In this document: positions 34,833 to 45,394 of the stretch, piece by piece
Layout: every line of letters starts with the position of its first letter
How positions within the stretch are numbered: the first letter of the stretch is position 1
Assembly: GCA_022570795.1 (NCBI GenBank)
Contig: JAKUDP010000003.1
Span: forward strand, 2,604,001 to 2,668,000
DNA: 64,000 nt
Source of the DNA: Sphaerulina vaccinii
Taxonomy: Eukaryota > Ascomycota > Dothideomycetes > Mycosphaerellales > Mycosphaerellaceae
Reading direction: 5' to 3'
Program-made: the position numbers and the translations under genes
Notes under the pieces: model-generated
Seen by the model: only the letters and a program-made list of their open reading frames with translations
Database searches by the model: none
What the model was told of the DNA's origin: nothing

Positions 34833-35352
34833 ATGTAAGTACTCATTAAGCACAACTTATGGGCGCCACCACGAGGTTCACTGACCACTTCTACTTGCAG
34901 GCCGATCATGTGGGACGACGCAAAGGAGAAGCAGCTCCTGCTCTCCATCATCCATTTCCTGCAACCATCAGCTGCATCCATCCCATGGGCTGAAGTCGCC
35001 AAAGTCGTCGACGCAGACGCATCAGAGAAAGCATGCTCGTAAGTGCTCAGCAACAACTACAATCAAACAATTACTGATTTTGACCAATAGCGAGAAACTC
35101 AAGAAGCTGAGATATGCTGCCAAAGCTGCCTTCGGCGAGCCACCAGCCGCAGATGGCGAGGCTCCGAAGACTCCAGCTAAGCGCGGCGGCAAGAAGGCAG
35201 CTGGAGAGACACCAGCTAAGTCAACTGGCAAGCGCAAGTCGAAGAAGGATTCGAGTGAGGAGGGATCTAAGTCTGAGGATGGTGCTAGCGAGGAAACCCC
35301 TTCGAAGAAGCTGAAGGCCGAGCCCGAGGAGGACGGAGAGATTGAGGTCTAG
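34833..35352 (+). CDS. Array gene C: Myb/SANT-like module, start codon split by an intron
   Basis: The AT of the start codon is at 34833-34834 and its G at 34901, across a 66-bp GT-AG intron. Without splicing the message reads ATG TAA. A second intron (35039-35090) sits at the conserved phase-2 position. Coding exons 34833-34834, 34901-35038 and 35091-35352 give 133 aa: MPIMWDDAKEKQLLL, then SEKLKKLRYAAKAAFG, then a tail with KTPAKRGGKKA, STGKRKSKK, TPSKKLKAE and the acidic end EDGEIEV. An internal in-frame ATG at 34908 would start the protein at Met-Trp-Asp-Asp without the first splice. Confidence 0.8.
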
Positions 35353-35928
35353 GTGACTTCTTATGCGACACTCCTGCGTCAGGCACAAGCGGCACAGAAT
35401 TGGGGGTCTTGAGGTGGCGATTACAGCGGCTACATACATTGGACTGTCACAGCACTGCGAAGGATGGCAAAGGATTGACATGACGGTTACAGCTTCGCGG
35501 ACTTAGATCTTGGGTCTCTCAAGGCTGAGATAAGTGTTCCAACTACGGGTTCAGTACGTGGAGGTATCATGCCTTACAGAGAGGTTAGGATACAAACGTT
35601 AGCAAATCGTGTCAAATGAGTGAGCGACTTCTTTTCCACTTGCTACAATCCGAGCCCTTGCACTTTCAGTGTAACAGTGATTCTTGTGCATTCTAGGTCC
35701 ACACACAATTTGACCTTGGATGCATTGATCTTGCTCATCGTTTGCCAGTCTTGTCAAAGCTCACTTGAAAGAGACAACCCACTCGTGCAAACTGCTGCAC
35801 TTGTTGCTCCACTTCCAAAGTACCTGTGACTCAACTGGAACAACCACAACATATCTCCAGTTTTCAGCACACCAAGCACCACTGCAGGACCACGACCATT
35901 CGGGACCCAAACAACCTCTTCAGAGAAG
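35353..35928. other. Spacer between array genes C and D
   Basis: 576 bp with no coding sequence seen. Near 35739-35771 a GTTTGCC...GTCAAAGCTCACTT stretch loosely resembles the shared promoter element of other members. Confidence 0.4.
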
Positions 35929-36400
35929 ATGCCATTCCGCTGGGATGATGCCGCTGACAAGGAGATGTTGATGGCTATTATGAAGGTATCTGGAGGACTT
36001 CCTAAGGCAAAGTGGAATGAAGTTGCGGACTTGATGGACAACAAGGTCACCGGCTATGCTATCGAGTATGTCAATAACGACCACTCTTGCTTGACAATTG
36101 GAATACTGACGATTGTACAGGCATCGCCTTCGTACTCTGCGAAAGGAGTTCGACATGGACGGAAAGGATGGTGCCCCGAAGACGCCAGCAAAGACTCCGG
36201 CCAAGAAAGGCGCAGGCTCTACCGGAAAGCGCAAGGCCAAGCAGGCTACTGGCAGTGACAACGACGACGAGGAGCAGATCGAGAAGGGTATTGAGGAGAC
36301 TTCTTCGAAGAAGCAGAAGACGAAGACCGTCGAGAAACCCGCTCTGGAGACTAAGCTGGAGGTGAATGAGGACGAGGACGACAGCGAATGGCTCATCTAG
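35929..36400 (+). CDS. Array gene D: Myb/SANT-like module with histone-H1-like tail
   Basis: Exons 35929-36065 and 36121-36400 (55-bp intron, phase 2) give 138 aa. It starts MPFRWDDAADKEMLMAIM; after the splice comes EHRLRTLRKEFDMDG. The tail has two TPAK units, STGKRKAKQ, SSKKQKTK and an acidic end DDSEWLI. The end resembles that of the E-H tail (DDAKWMI). The conserved intron position and Met-Pro...Trp-Asp-Asp start make it a paralogue of A, B, C and I. Confidence 0.85.
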
Positions 36401-36659
36401 AGGGTCGCCTATGAAACTGTGTATAGTAACCCGCCGCAGCTTGGTGCGTGAAGATTAGCAGAGGAGCGTTGGGTTTCTGACCTGGAGCTCACCTTCACTT
36501 TCGTTTTCATTTCCTCTTGGCCTGATTACCTGCCCTCGTTCCCATATCTCGCCCACTTTCTCGACGCTTCCTTTCCCGAACACAATCTCTTGACCGCCCC
36601 AGTACTCCATACCAACACAGACAAACAACACCACGATCAGACAATATCATACCGCCATC

Positions 36660-36864
36660 ATGCCTACCGGACAAGCAGTCGGGAACAAAATTACCTGGGA
36701 CGATGCCGCTGACAAGAAGTAAGTTGTAGCCAAAGACCTGACCACCTCGATGCTAACACTCTTAGACTTCTGATGTCCATGCTGAAGGTGGCCTCACCAT
36801 CCATACCAAACATGGCGGATGTGGCCAGAGAGTTCGGCGAGGGCGCCACCCAGAAAGCTCTCAC
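36660..36864 (+). repeat. Module E of the Myb/SANT-like repeat
   Basis: Exons 36660-36718 and 36766-36864 (together 158 nt) encode MPTGQAVGNKITWDDAADK followed by KLLMSMLKVASPSIPNMADV. It has an extra 47-bp intron inside the module that no other copy has. It ends at a GTAAGT donor at 36865, phase 2, and has no tail of its own. Confidence 0.75.
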
Positions 36865-38048
36865 GTAAGTCACTCGCTCCGTTTCGAGCATCTACCTTTG
36901 TCTTCGCATCTTCCACACTTTTCATCAACTTCCTCGGACTCCCTCGAACAAACACGACCCTCCAAATCGACCATACAACCCCTCAGCACGTTCAACATGC
37001 CGAAAGGACAAGCAATTGTCGCAAAGGTGACCTGGGACGATGCCACGGATCGGAAGCTCTTGTTGGCCATCATCAAGGCAGCTGGCCCATCTCTTCCAAA
37101 ATTCGCAGACGTCGCAGCTATAATGGGAAATGGCTTCACTACGAGCGTTGTGGGGTAAGCAGAGCGACACTGGACTCTAACCTTCACTTCCGACCATCTT
37201 GCCCATCTTCACCTCCACCTCCTCTGCACATCAAATCACTCAATCTCAACAGCCCTCTTCCAACCACATCCATCATGCCTTCAGGAGTCTGCGACAGGCC
37301 GAAAATCACATGGGACGACGCTGCCGACAAGCAGCTCCTAATGGCCTTCATCAAGGCAGCCAGCCCAGCTCTGCCAAAGATGGCAGATGTTGCCGCCATT
37401 ATGGGAAACGGCGTCAACGCGACGACTGTCCAGTAGATCTCACCTCCACCCCTTCACCTCTCCTGCACCTTCCATCCACTCTCAGAGCCCTCCTTCAAGC
37501 AGATCCTTCTCCTCCTCGACACTACAACACACCAACCCACTCACATCCAAATTCCCTCTTCCAACATCATCTACCATGCCTAGTGGACATTACGACAGGA
37601 GTACCAAAGTCGTTTGGGACGACGCTGCCGACAAGCGGTTCCTTCTGGCCATCATCAAGACCGCCGGCATGCCAAAGATGGAGGATGTCGCCACCACTCT
37701 CGACAACGGCGTAAACGCATCTTCTCTCACGTAGCTGGATCATCGGATGTATGTCATAGTACACAAGCTAATAGATTTTGTAGAAACCGCTGGGCAAAGC
37801 TCAAGAAACAGATTGAGGGAACCGGAGGCATCGGTCCTGAGACTCCAGCCAAGAAGACTCCGTCGAAGCCAAAGGCGACTCCGAAGTCTGGAAGCAAGCG
37901 CAAGGTCAAGGCCAAGGAGGACACCGAAGATGAGGACGACAACGAGGAGGTCGAGGGGAAGGACGAGGAGCCGACTCCCACCGCCAAGAAGACGAAGATC
38001 AAGGAGCAGTCGCCAGCAGAGGATGACGATGCAAAGTGGATGATCTAG
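36660..38048 (+). CDS. Array locus E-H: four Myb/SANT-like modules and one tail exon
   Basis: Two models fit. (1) One gene: exons 36660-36718, 36766-36864, 36987-37154, 37253-37432, 37503-37730 and 37784-38048. Introns of 47, 122, 98, 70 and 53 bp all keep frame, for 999 nt and 332 aa with four repeats. (2) Four alternative first exons (E, F, G, H), each starting with its own Met-Pro and ending in a phase-2 donor, sharing the tail exon at 37784. The tail reads NRWAKLKKQ..., TPAKKTPSKPKATPK, GSKRKVKAK and ends DDAKWMI. The minimal certain product is H plus tail (37576-37730 and 37784-38048, 139 aa). Sequences before the F, G and H ATGs resemble leader DNA, which favours duplication of leader plus exon. 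Confidence 0.6.
36997..37154 (+). repeat. Module F of the Myb/SANT-like repeat
   Basis: 158 nt encoding MPKGQAIVAKVTWDDATDRK and LLLAIIKAAGPSLPKFADV. It ends at a GTAAGC donor at 37155, phase 2, without a tail. The upstream frame is open to a CAG at 36986, so it could also be an internal exon. Confidence 0.75.
37275..37432 (+). repeat. Module G of the Myb/SANT-like repeat
   Basis: 158 nt encoding MPSGVCDRPKITWDDAADKQ and LLMAFIKAASPALPKMADV. It ends at a weaker GTAGAT donor at 37433, phase 2. Without splicing the frame stops at the TAG inside that donor. Confidence 0.7.
37576..37730 (+). repeat. Module H of the Myb/SANT-like repeat
   Basis: 155 nt encoding MPSGHYDRSTKVVWDDAADK and RFLLAIIKTAGMPKMEDV. 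It ends at a GTAGCT donor at 37731 that joins in phase 2 to the Lys/Pro-rich tail exon at 37784. Confidence 0.8.
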
Positions 38049-38078
38049 TATGACGGACGATACGACGATACTGCATTG

Positions 38079-38340
38079 AGCGCTCCCATTCGAAAGGGCC
38101 AGTATGCTGCCTGCGAGATGTTGCGAGTGGCTTGAGCGAGCGAGCTTGGATCGGAGATACTAAACTGGGGCGCTCCAGTCTGGAAGAGCCACTATACCAC
38201 CTGCGAGTCATCGCTTGTGGTTCGAGCGAGCGGACTACCATTGGAGATGCTGCGGAGGCGTTCCGAATTGGATCGATCACCATGGCAACTCCGAGATGTT
38301 GCTTGCTGCTCGAGGAAGTGAGCTAGCATTGGAGAGCTTG
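38079..38340. repeat. Three diverged tandem copies of a ~85-bp unit
   Basis: Copies start at about 38079, 38170 and 38247, each opening with GCGYTCC. Shared blocks include CCTGCGAG, TCGAGCGAGCG and TTGGAGA. The third is the most diverged and contains the X-box-like site at 38276. They lie between locus E-H and gene I. Confidence 0.55.
38276..38289. promoter_or_regulatory. X-box-like site upstream of array gene I
   Basis: ATCACCATGGCAAC fits the published X-box consensus RYYNYYATRRNRAC at every position. It lies about 300 bp before the gene I start, inside the third tandem repeat copy. Confidence 0.45.
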
Positions 38341-38578
38341 CGACTACCGATGCCTTAGCTTAGCAAACCTCACATTAATGATTTGCTTTCACTCACCTGT
38401 TTTGTTGCCCCTCATCTGCTTCACTTTCAGTTTTATCGACAAACTTCACAACGTAATCTTTGCCATCTGCTCCCTTCTTCCACGGATTGGACTTCTACAC
38501 CAAGATAACATCAGCACTGACACCCATAACCCACAACAACACCCACACTTCCAAGCCAAACTCATCATCTCGGTCATC

Positions 38579-39073
38579 ATGCCTGTCAATTGGGACGACA
38601 ACAAGGACCGCCAGTTCCTCCTCGCCATTATTCACGTCACCGCTCCCGGCGCTCCAAATTGGAATCAGGTCGCCGAGCTCCTCAACGCCACCGCAGGCGA
38701 GGGAGATCAGTATGTCGGCAATGCGATCCGGTAAGCCAGTCACCATTGCGACAGTCTCCAACCACGCACAGTGCTAACCACATCATCCTGCAGTCAGAGA
38801 TTCGCCAAGATGAAGAAAGATTCTCAGGCACTTTACGGAGAGTTGCCAGCCACCACCGAAGGCGCAAGCTCGACCCCAAAGACACCATCGAAGCGAGGTA
38901 CCAAGAAGGCTCCAGGAGAAACACCCGCGAAGAGCACTGGCAAGCGCAAGGCTAAGAAGGCCGAGCTCAGTGAGGAAGACGTCAAAGACGATGAGGAGGA
39001 CGAGTTGGCCAGCCCATCGAAGAAGGTCAAGGGTGAGCCAGTTGCGGAGAGTGATGGCGAAGATGGGATCTGA
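38579..39073 (+). CDS. Array gene I: Myb/SANT-like module with histone-H1-like tail
   Basis: Exons 38579-38730 and 38794-39073 (63-bp intron, phase 2) give 143 aa. It starts MPVNWDDNKDRQFLLAIIH, closest to gene B; the helix after the splice is RQRFAKMKKDSQALYG. The tail carries KTPSKRGTKKAPGETPAK, STGKRKAKK, SPSKKVKGE and the acidic end SDGEDGI. Gene C shares the near-identical GETPAKSTGKRK stretch. A 14-bp element GCAAACCTCACATT at 38363-38376 is identical to one before gene C. Confidence 0.85.
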
Positions 39074-40850
39074 GCGTATGACTCGAATTTCTCATGCGGA
39101 GTATCTGGCTGTCTGCTTCTTCGGCGAAAGGAGTGAGCAGAATAAGCGATTGGTACAGCCAAGGAGGGCGTGATACGCTTGATCCTGTTGCGGAGTCTTG
39201 CGTGTGGCTTGGGGATTCCCTAGAACGAACCAGCGCTGATACAGATTGGGTCAATAGGACAGGACTAGCCACTTACTTGTCTACATGCGTATGTCCTCCT
39301 CTATGCACGATCCGGACTCGTTCTCAATGCCCCTATCTCGCCTCTGGATGTTTCGACTATGCCGTTGCCCATCTCTAGCTGCCATACGAAGTCGTCCAAC
39401 AAGGTGGCGGCGGATATTGACACACTCTAGCAGGCCCATCGGGTATCCTAATCCGCGGGCTGAGGTCCTCTCCATAGGCATCCCTGGTAACACTTCTTGA
39501 TCGACAGAAGCCTCTCGTACATGAAGCTCCCGCTCTTGACCCTTCATCTCCATCTAAGCCACTGTACCCGCGGCTTCCACTGCCGCAGAGCACGCCTCTT
39601 TCTACCTATGGCCAACCTCGCATCCCTCGTTTTCGAGTGCAGGCTGGACAAGATGGTGGATCAGTGCAGCCACCGGCAGATGTTGCGACTCAGGAACATA
39701 TTATCGAAGATCATCTCCAACCAGGTACCCGGTCCAGTTAGACACCACCACCCTTGACTAGGATCTCAGACTTAGGTCTGAGTGTGGTGTTCGTTCCTTT
39801 ACCCGGAGATAGACCCTACGTACACCCAAGCCACCTCGTTCAGAGTGTGAGGTAGTCTTGGAGGCACTGCCGTAGCATGCTCGCAAACGGTCAAGCTGTT
39901 TACGAAGCAACAGCATGTATGAAGTCTGTGACAACCATGAGACCAAGAGTTCCACATCTTCAAGATATCAGAGCCGCAAGATGTTCACAAGCCTCCCAAC
40001 AACGAGGGGTCGTCGCAGGAATAGAATATCCTGAAACAAATCTATCATTCTGTGGGACGATAAGACTTTCGATTCGACCAGGTGAGGAAGCTTCTTCTGA
40101 CCCTGAATCGCAGACTGCATCGCTTTGTTCGTTCTTCGCAGACTCCGCCGGAAAGGGTGTCTTTGTCAATGGGTGATATGATCTCTAATGGAACAAATCC
40201 AATTGGCAGGTAGATAGGAGAAGCATGTGAGCAGACGAGTGGTCGAAGAACATTTGTGATAGAGGAGAGCAAGCTTCGAAGATCGCTGGCGCCTCCCTTC
40301 CCTTGCGACCTGTCTTTCTCGGGGGGTCTTGAAACAGAGCAATGCGAAGGTGTAACCCGTTCTCTGTCCTTCCTTTCTCGAGCACGCAACGTCTCGACAT
40401 CCTCGCTCATCGTTCTGCGTCTGCAGTCATTGTCTACCACAGCGCTCTCACTTCCTTATTGTTACCGTGCCGTTGAGAAAACTGGACGATCCTCATTGCA
40501 ACAGCCAAGTCTCGCTCTGCACGCGCCCATTTGTTGGTTCGTCAGCGGCAACAGAGTTCACACCAGGCGAGGCGTGTCCCGCACTACCACCATCCTCACC
40601 CTTGACTTCGGTGCGTCCCAGACTTCAGCAGACAAGACTATCGCGCGAACCGCGAGCGCGTTCTACGACTCCACAGGCCATCAAACGAGCGACGACAACT
40701 TCTATTGTACGAACAGAGTGGCAAACGCACCAGCTGCCGCACCACGAGAGCGCATACCGCCCATTGCGCGCCGAGAGAGCCTGGGATCATTGAAGCAGAG
40801 CACAGCACAACTGGGCGCGCAGCTGGCACCAACTGCCAGAGGCTACCGTT
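39074..40850. other. Spacer after the array and leader of the Cla4-type kinase gene
   Basis: About 1.8 kb. Open frames inside lack recognisable features and start late in the stretch, where sequence becomes C- and CA-rich like a 5' untranslated leader. No further Trp-Asp-Asp module was found. Confidence 0.45.
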
Positions 40851-43584
40851 ATGGCTGGCAATCAGCCAAATACGTGAGTGTTCACCCCTGGCGCAAGTCA
40901 TGCTATGTTGCGATTCTGTCATCTGGTCTGCGGCCACGAGTGCCGTGAGGATGTCAGGTAGTCACGTCGCACAGGCAGCATTGGCTCGAGGACGACTGGA
41001 TCTCTCATGATCTTGAAGACCTGGCTGACCTGCTATGATAGACTGTATAGGGCGGACCAGTTCATGAATCCAGGTCCTGCGCCAGCTCCGCCCACAGATC
41101 GACGACCAAAGGTGACCCTCACGCCCAATGTCTACAACACGCCAGGCAATCCGAACCTCAAGAACCTGTACGAGAGTGGCGATGGCTCGCTTAATGGTTC
41201 GCAGTCCTCACTGCATCGGATGGGGACGAACAATGGCGAGATGACTGTGATCAAGGACGGCTGGGCAAAGGTCAAGGAGGAGGGCGGCGGCTTCATGAAG
41301 TCCTTCTGGAATGAGCGATTCCTGGTTCTGAGGGAGAAGCAGCTCGACTTCTTGAAGAATCAGCAGAACAACAAGACCACGAACATCATCTACCTCAAAG
41401 ATGTGTCGCACATCACGCGCTCTGATAACTATCCTTTCGCCCTGGAAGTCACTCGAGATGGAAACAAGATGTGGATTCTCAAGTTCGATACTGACACGGA
41501 GGTGTACAACTGGATGGACAGCATATACGATCGATGTCCTCAGATGGGTGGAGTATCGCACCCTACAGGCTTCTCGCATAGAGTACACGTTGGCTTCGAC
41601 CCGGTCACAGGTGGATTCGTCGGCCTACCTGTCGAATGGGAAAGGCTGCTGAAAGGCAGTGCATTGACCAAGGATGATATGGCCAAGAACCCACAGGCTG
41701 TGATGGAAGTCTTGCAGTTCTACACTGACAAGCTCCAAGTCCGGGCAGACGACCCAAAGTCATACCCGTCGCTCACACCCACACCTAACACTGACAACAA
41801 CGCGAACAAACAGCTTGGATATTCTGGGGGCAACAGCGTCGCGCCACCGAGACCGCAGCCCCCTGGAGTCACTCGCCAGGATAGCAACTACAGTAACGGC
41901 CAGGCAAGAGCTCCTGGCAGCTATGGCTCTGGATCCTCGAGAGACCAGTCAACCGATCGTCAAGCCGAAGAGGACCGAAGGCGGCGACAGCAGGAAGAGC
42001 AGAAGGAGCGTCAGCGGAGGCTTGAAGAGGAGCAAGAGCGTAAACGAAGAGAACAAGAAGATCGTGAGTACAACGAGTCTCTTCCGAAGACGAAGACACC
42101 CCTTGCTAAACAAGAGGTGGGTGGAGGCGGTTATAGCGACTCATCATCACGGGACGCCAGTCCAGCAAATGGCCAGGCAAGGTACAACGCCTCCAGGCCT
42201 GCTCCGCCAGCACCATCGCAAAGCAAGAACGGTCAGCCTGGCAGTTCCCTACCCATACGCAACCTACAAGCACAAAGGACGGCACCTTCACCACCACAAA
42301 ATGGCGCTGCGACGCCTGTCAAGAAGCCTGGCGCGACTGGTCAGTCACCGTACGCGGTGAAGCAGCCTGGTCAATCTGCCAACGGACAGCCAAGAAAGGA
42401 CGACCAGCCACTCACGCGCAAGCCATCTGGATCTGGCAATCACCAAAAACAGCCTTCAGCCGCCGGGCAGGTCAAACCGCTGAATGTCGCAACCAAGCAG
42501 CCTTCTGGCAAGCCAGATGCCGTCAAGGCTGCAGAAGCGGCACTTACGAAGAAAGATCCGGAGCCCAAGAAGGAAGTGCGAATGAGCGCCATGTCCGATG
42601 CTCAGGTTATGGACCGGCTGCGGTCTGTGGTCACTCTGAGTAATCCTCTGGAGAGCTATAACAAGCAAAAGAAGATTGGTCAAGGTGCTTCCGGATCCGT
42701 GTATGTGGCACGTGTGCGCGAAAGCGCTCCTAGCTCGACCGCCCAGAACCTGATCAAGATGTACGGTCCTAAGGCCCAAGTGGCTATCAAGCAGATGGAT
42801 CTGCGGTCGCAACCAAGGAAGGAGCTGATCGTAAATGAGATCATCGTAATGAAGGAGAGCCGGCACGACAACATTGTCAACTTCTTAGACGCTTTCCTTC
42901 AAGAGGAAACCTTTGAGCTCTGGGTGGTGATGGAGTTCATGGAAGGTGGTGCGTTGACTGACGTGATTGACAACAACGCATCCATCACGGAAGACCAAAT
43001 TGCTACCATTTGCCTCGAGGTAAGTACTGTGCGTGTAGCGTTGGCACGAGCGGAGCGCTAACATATGACAGACATGCAAGGGTCTCATCCACCTGCATGC
43101 TCAGAACATCATCCACAGAGACATCAAGTCCGACAACGTTCTTCTGTCCTCACGCGGCGCAGTCAAGATTACCGATTTTGGCTTCTGCGCCAAGCTAACA
43201 GAGCAGCGCTCAAAGCGTGCTACGATGGTCGGCACGCCATACTGGATGGCCCCTGAGGTCGTGAAGCAGAAGGAATATGGCTCAAAGGTCGATATCTGGT
43301 CACTTGGCATAATGGCAATCGAGATGATCGAATCCGAGCCTCCATACCTGAACGAGGAGCCTCTGAAAGCGCTGTATCTCATCGCCACGAACGGTACACC
43401 AAGGCTGAAGAAGCCGGAGAAACTGAGCAAAGAATTGAAAGCATTCTTAAGTGTATGTTTGTGCGTGGACGTCAAGTCCAGAGCAACGGCGGAAGAACTG
43501 GGACGACACGAGTTCCTGCAACATGGTTGCTCTTTGGCGAGTCTAAGTGAGCTGCTGCGCTTCAGGAAAGGAGGCGGGCACTAG
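40851..43584 (+). CDS. CLA4: p21-activated protein kinase, Cla4 type (PH-CRIB-kinase)
   Basis: Cdc42/Rac effector Ser/Thr kinase for polarity and septation. Exons are 40851-40873, 41051-43019 and 43072-43584; introns of 177 and 52 bp give 834 aa starting MAGNQPNTADQFMNPGP. A PH domain (about 65-170, KDGWAKVKEEGGGFMKSFW...) is followed by a CRIB motif (VSHPTGFSHRVHVGF), a long Gln/Pro/Arg-rich linker with a charged coiled coil, and a C-terminal kinase. Kinase marks are GQGASGSVYVA, VAIKQMD, HRDIKSDN, DFGF and GTPYWMAPEV. PH plus CRIB separates Cla4 from Ste20 types. All catalytic residues are present. Confidence 0.93.
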
Positions 43585-44266
43585 GAAAGTTACAGGACAG
43601 GTGGAACACCTTCACGGTATCGCAGCTCCGTTCCCAGTGTTGGCACTATACTTGGACACGATGCAGCGCGCAGGACAGACCCATACCAGAGCCGCGTCAG
43701 GCCCGGCCCAGCACCTCGAAAGTGGAAGTGACCTATACCTCACAGTCTGCAAGGACCTGGATGGGGCCCAGTGGTGGACGGTAGATCGCCGAGATATGCG
43801 GGGCTTCCATCGCTGTGGAAGAATTGAAACGAAGATACCACATTCACGACTGGATCGAGGGACGGAGGGAGAGTGAGACGAGGCCTCACTCGCTGTAGGC
43901 GTTCAATGGATATGAACTATGATAATGGACTTACGCTCAATACTGCAAGACAGTCACGTATGTAGCGAATGCGATCGAGTCAAATAGACGAAATGAAAGT
44001 TACGGCGGTCACAAGAAAAGAGTAGCGTACTGTCGATCTGGAAAGCAGAATCGTACATGCCATGAAACTTCCCGCCGGAAGATTGAGGTGGGTTCTCGCG
44101 CTTGATCGCCGCGAAGAAGTGAAGTTAAGCCGTTGCGCAGGGCAATCCTCTTCTCTCCTCAACAAACAACAACGAAGAGATCGCTTCTCGCACTGTCGAC
44201 AAACACACGATACACATCGATACACAAGACTTCGCCACCCCGCCTCAACAGTACCACCACGGAAAC
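43585..44266. other. Spacer between the Cla4-type kinase gene and the next gene
   Basis: About 680 bp. It holds the kinase 3' untranslated region and the next promoter. Short frames here have no support. Confidence 0.45.
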
Positions 44267-45394
44267 ATGGCGGACGCGATCTTCCAGATGGCCCGCGAGT
44301 TGATGGCGCAAGGCTACGCCACCCGGCATCCACAACATAACGATAACACGACAATCACGATATTCGAGATAGCCGCACCAGACAATGTCACAAGATACTT
44401 CTCGCGTGTCCTTCACGACGACACCACATCCAGGAATCTCTGGAAGCGCGACATCGTAAAGAACACGACCGCTTTAGTACTCGGCTATCTCGCTCTTCGC
44501 ATTATCATCAACTTCTCGAACAAGATCATTGACCACGTCCTCTTGAACAACTTCCCTGCGATTTCTCGGGAGTGGTGCATTGCGCCAGAAGGACAAGACA
44601 CGACTCGACTTCATCGAACGCAGGAGAAATACTTGAAGGTGCTGCTTGTTGGTATCATGCTGCTGCGCTGGCCAGGTTGGTATATCCATGGCTGGCACCT
44701 TTGGGAATGTGTAAGATTCGGCGTGGCGGTGTTTGCTGCTTGTCAATTCATACTCATTGCGCTACTGGTCACGTTTCACGTATTGATATGGACGGCTGAG
44801 AAATTGGCGAGGATTACAGGATGGGATCCGGACGAAGCTGCCAAAGGCGTTCATTTCGAAGGCGGAGTACCTGGAACGCCACCTCGGCGTGAGATGCCTC
44901 GCAAACACCCAAGTTCAGTCGGCATGGGACGCTTCCTCAAGGAGGCGGACTTGGTCTTGGGAGGTCAATTGGAGAAGGACACTTTCATTGCAAAGGAGTG
45001 GAATGTCAATAACAGGAAGGACGAGACAGTCGTATACCACGCCATCACCACGCAGGAGAAGCACTGGGATCTTAGCTTCGAGGAGTTGAGATTGCAGGAT
45101 TATGAGAAGATGGGCAAGTTTCTGGCTTGGCCGACAGTTGCTGCAGAAGAGGAGGATGGCCTGGATGTTAGGAAGGCTTTCGAGGAGAGTGGTCTTGGAG
45201 CGAGTGTGAAGAAGGCCTTGCCACCTTGGTTGTCAAGCCGAACATTTCGCAATTCGGCTTTTAGCAGCAGCTTTGGCAGCGATGTTTCAGTTGAGAAGCC
45301 GGATACCTCGCTTGCTGCTGGGGTTGCGCGCAATCGGATCGTCTTTCAGGCTGAGTCGGAGTTGGAGGGAACGATGAGCAGGAGCTTTACATGA
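44267..45394 (+). CDS. Hypothetical multi-helix membrane protein
   Basis: A single frame of 375 aa, starting MADAIFQMARELMAQGYATRH. Hydrophobic segments at about residues 66-84, 122-142 and 152-177 indicate an integral membrane protein. The second half is soluble and contains KHWDLSFEELRLQDYEKMG, which faintly recalls the EELR-x-x-DY motif of nucleoporins. That resemblance is too short to assign. The C terminus is Ser-rich. The protein looks conserved and intact, but its function is unknown. Confidence 0.75.
   Translation: MADAIFQMARELMAQGYATRHPQHNDNTTITIFEIAAPDNVTRYFSRVLHDDTTSRNLWKRDIVKNTTALVLGYLALRIIINFSNKIIDHVLLNNFPAISREWCIAPEGQDTTRLHRTQEKYLKVLLVGIMLLRWPGWYIHGWHLWECVRFGVAVFAACQFILIALLVTFHVLIWTAEKLARITGWDPDEAAKGVHFEGGVPGTPPRREMPRKHPSSVGMGRFLKEADLVLGGQLEKDTFIAKEWNVNNRKDETVVYHAITTQEKHWDLSFEELRLQDYEKMGKFLAWPTVAAEEEDGLDVRKAFEESGLGASVKKALPPWLSSRTFRNSAFSSSFGSDVSVEKPDTSLAAGVARNRIVFQAESELEGTMSRSFT

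Noticed and set aside
40256..40948. 230-codon frame overlapping the start of the Cla4-type gene
   Set aside because: The kinase start at 40851 and its splice explain the region; the upstream part reads like an untranslated leader.
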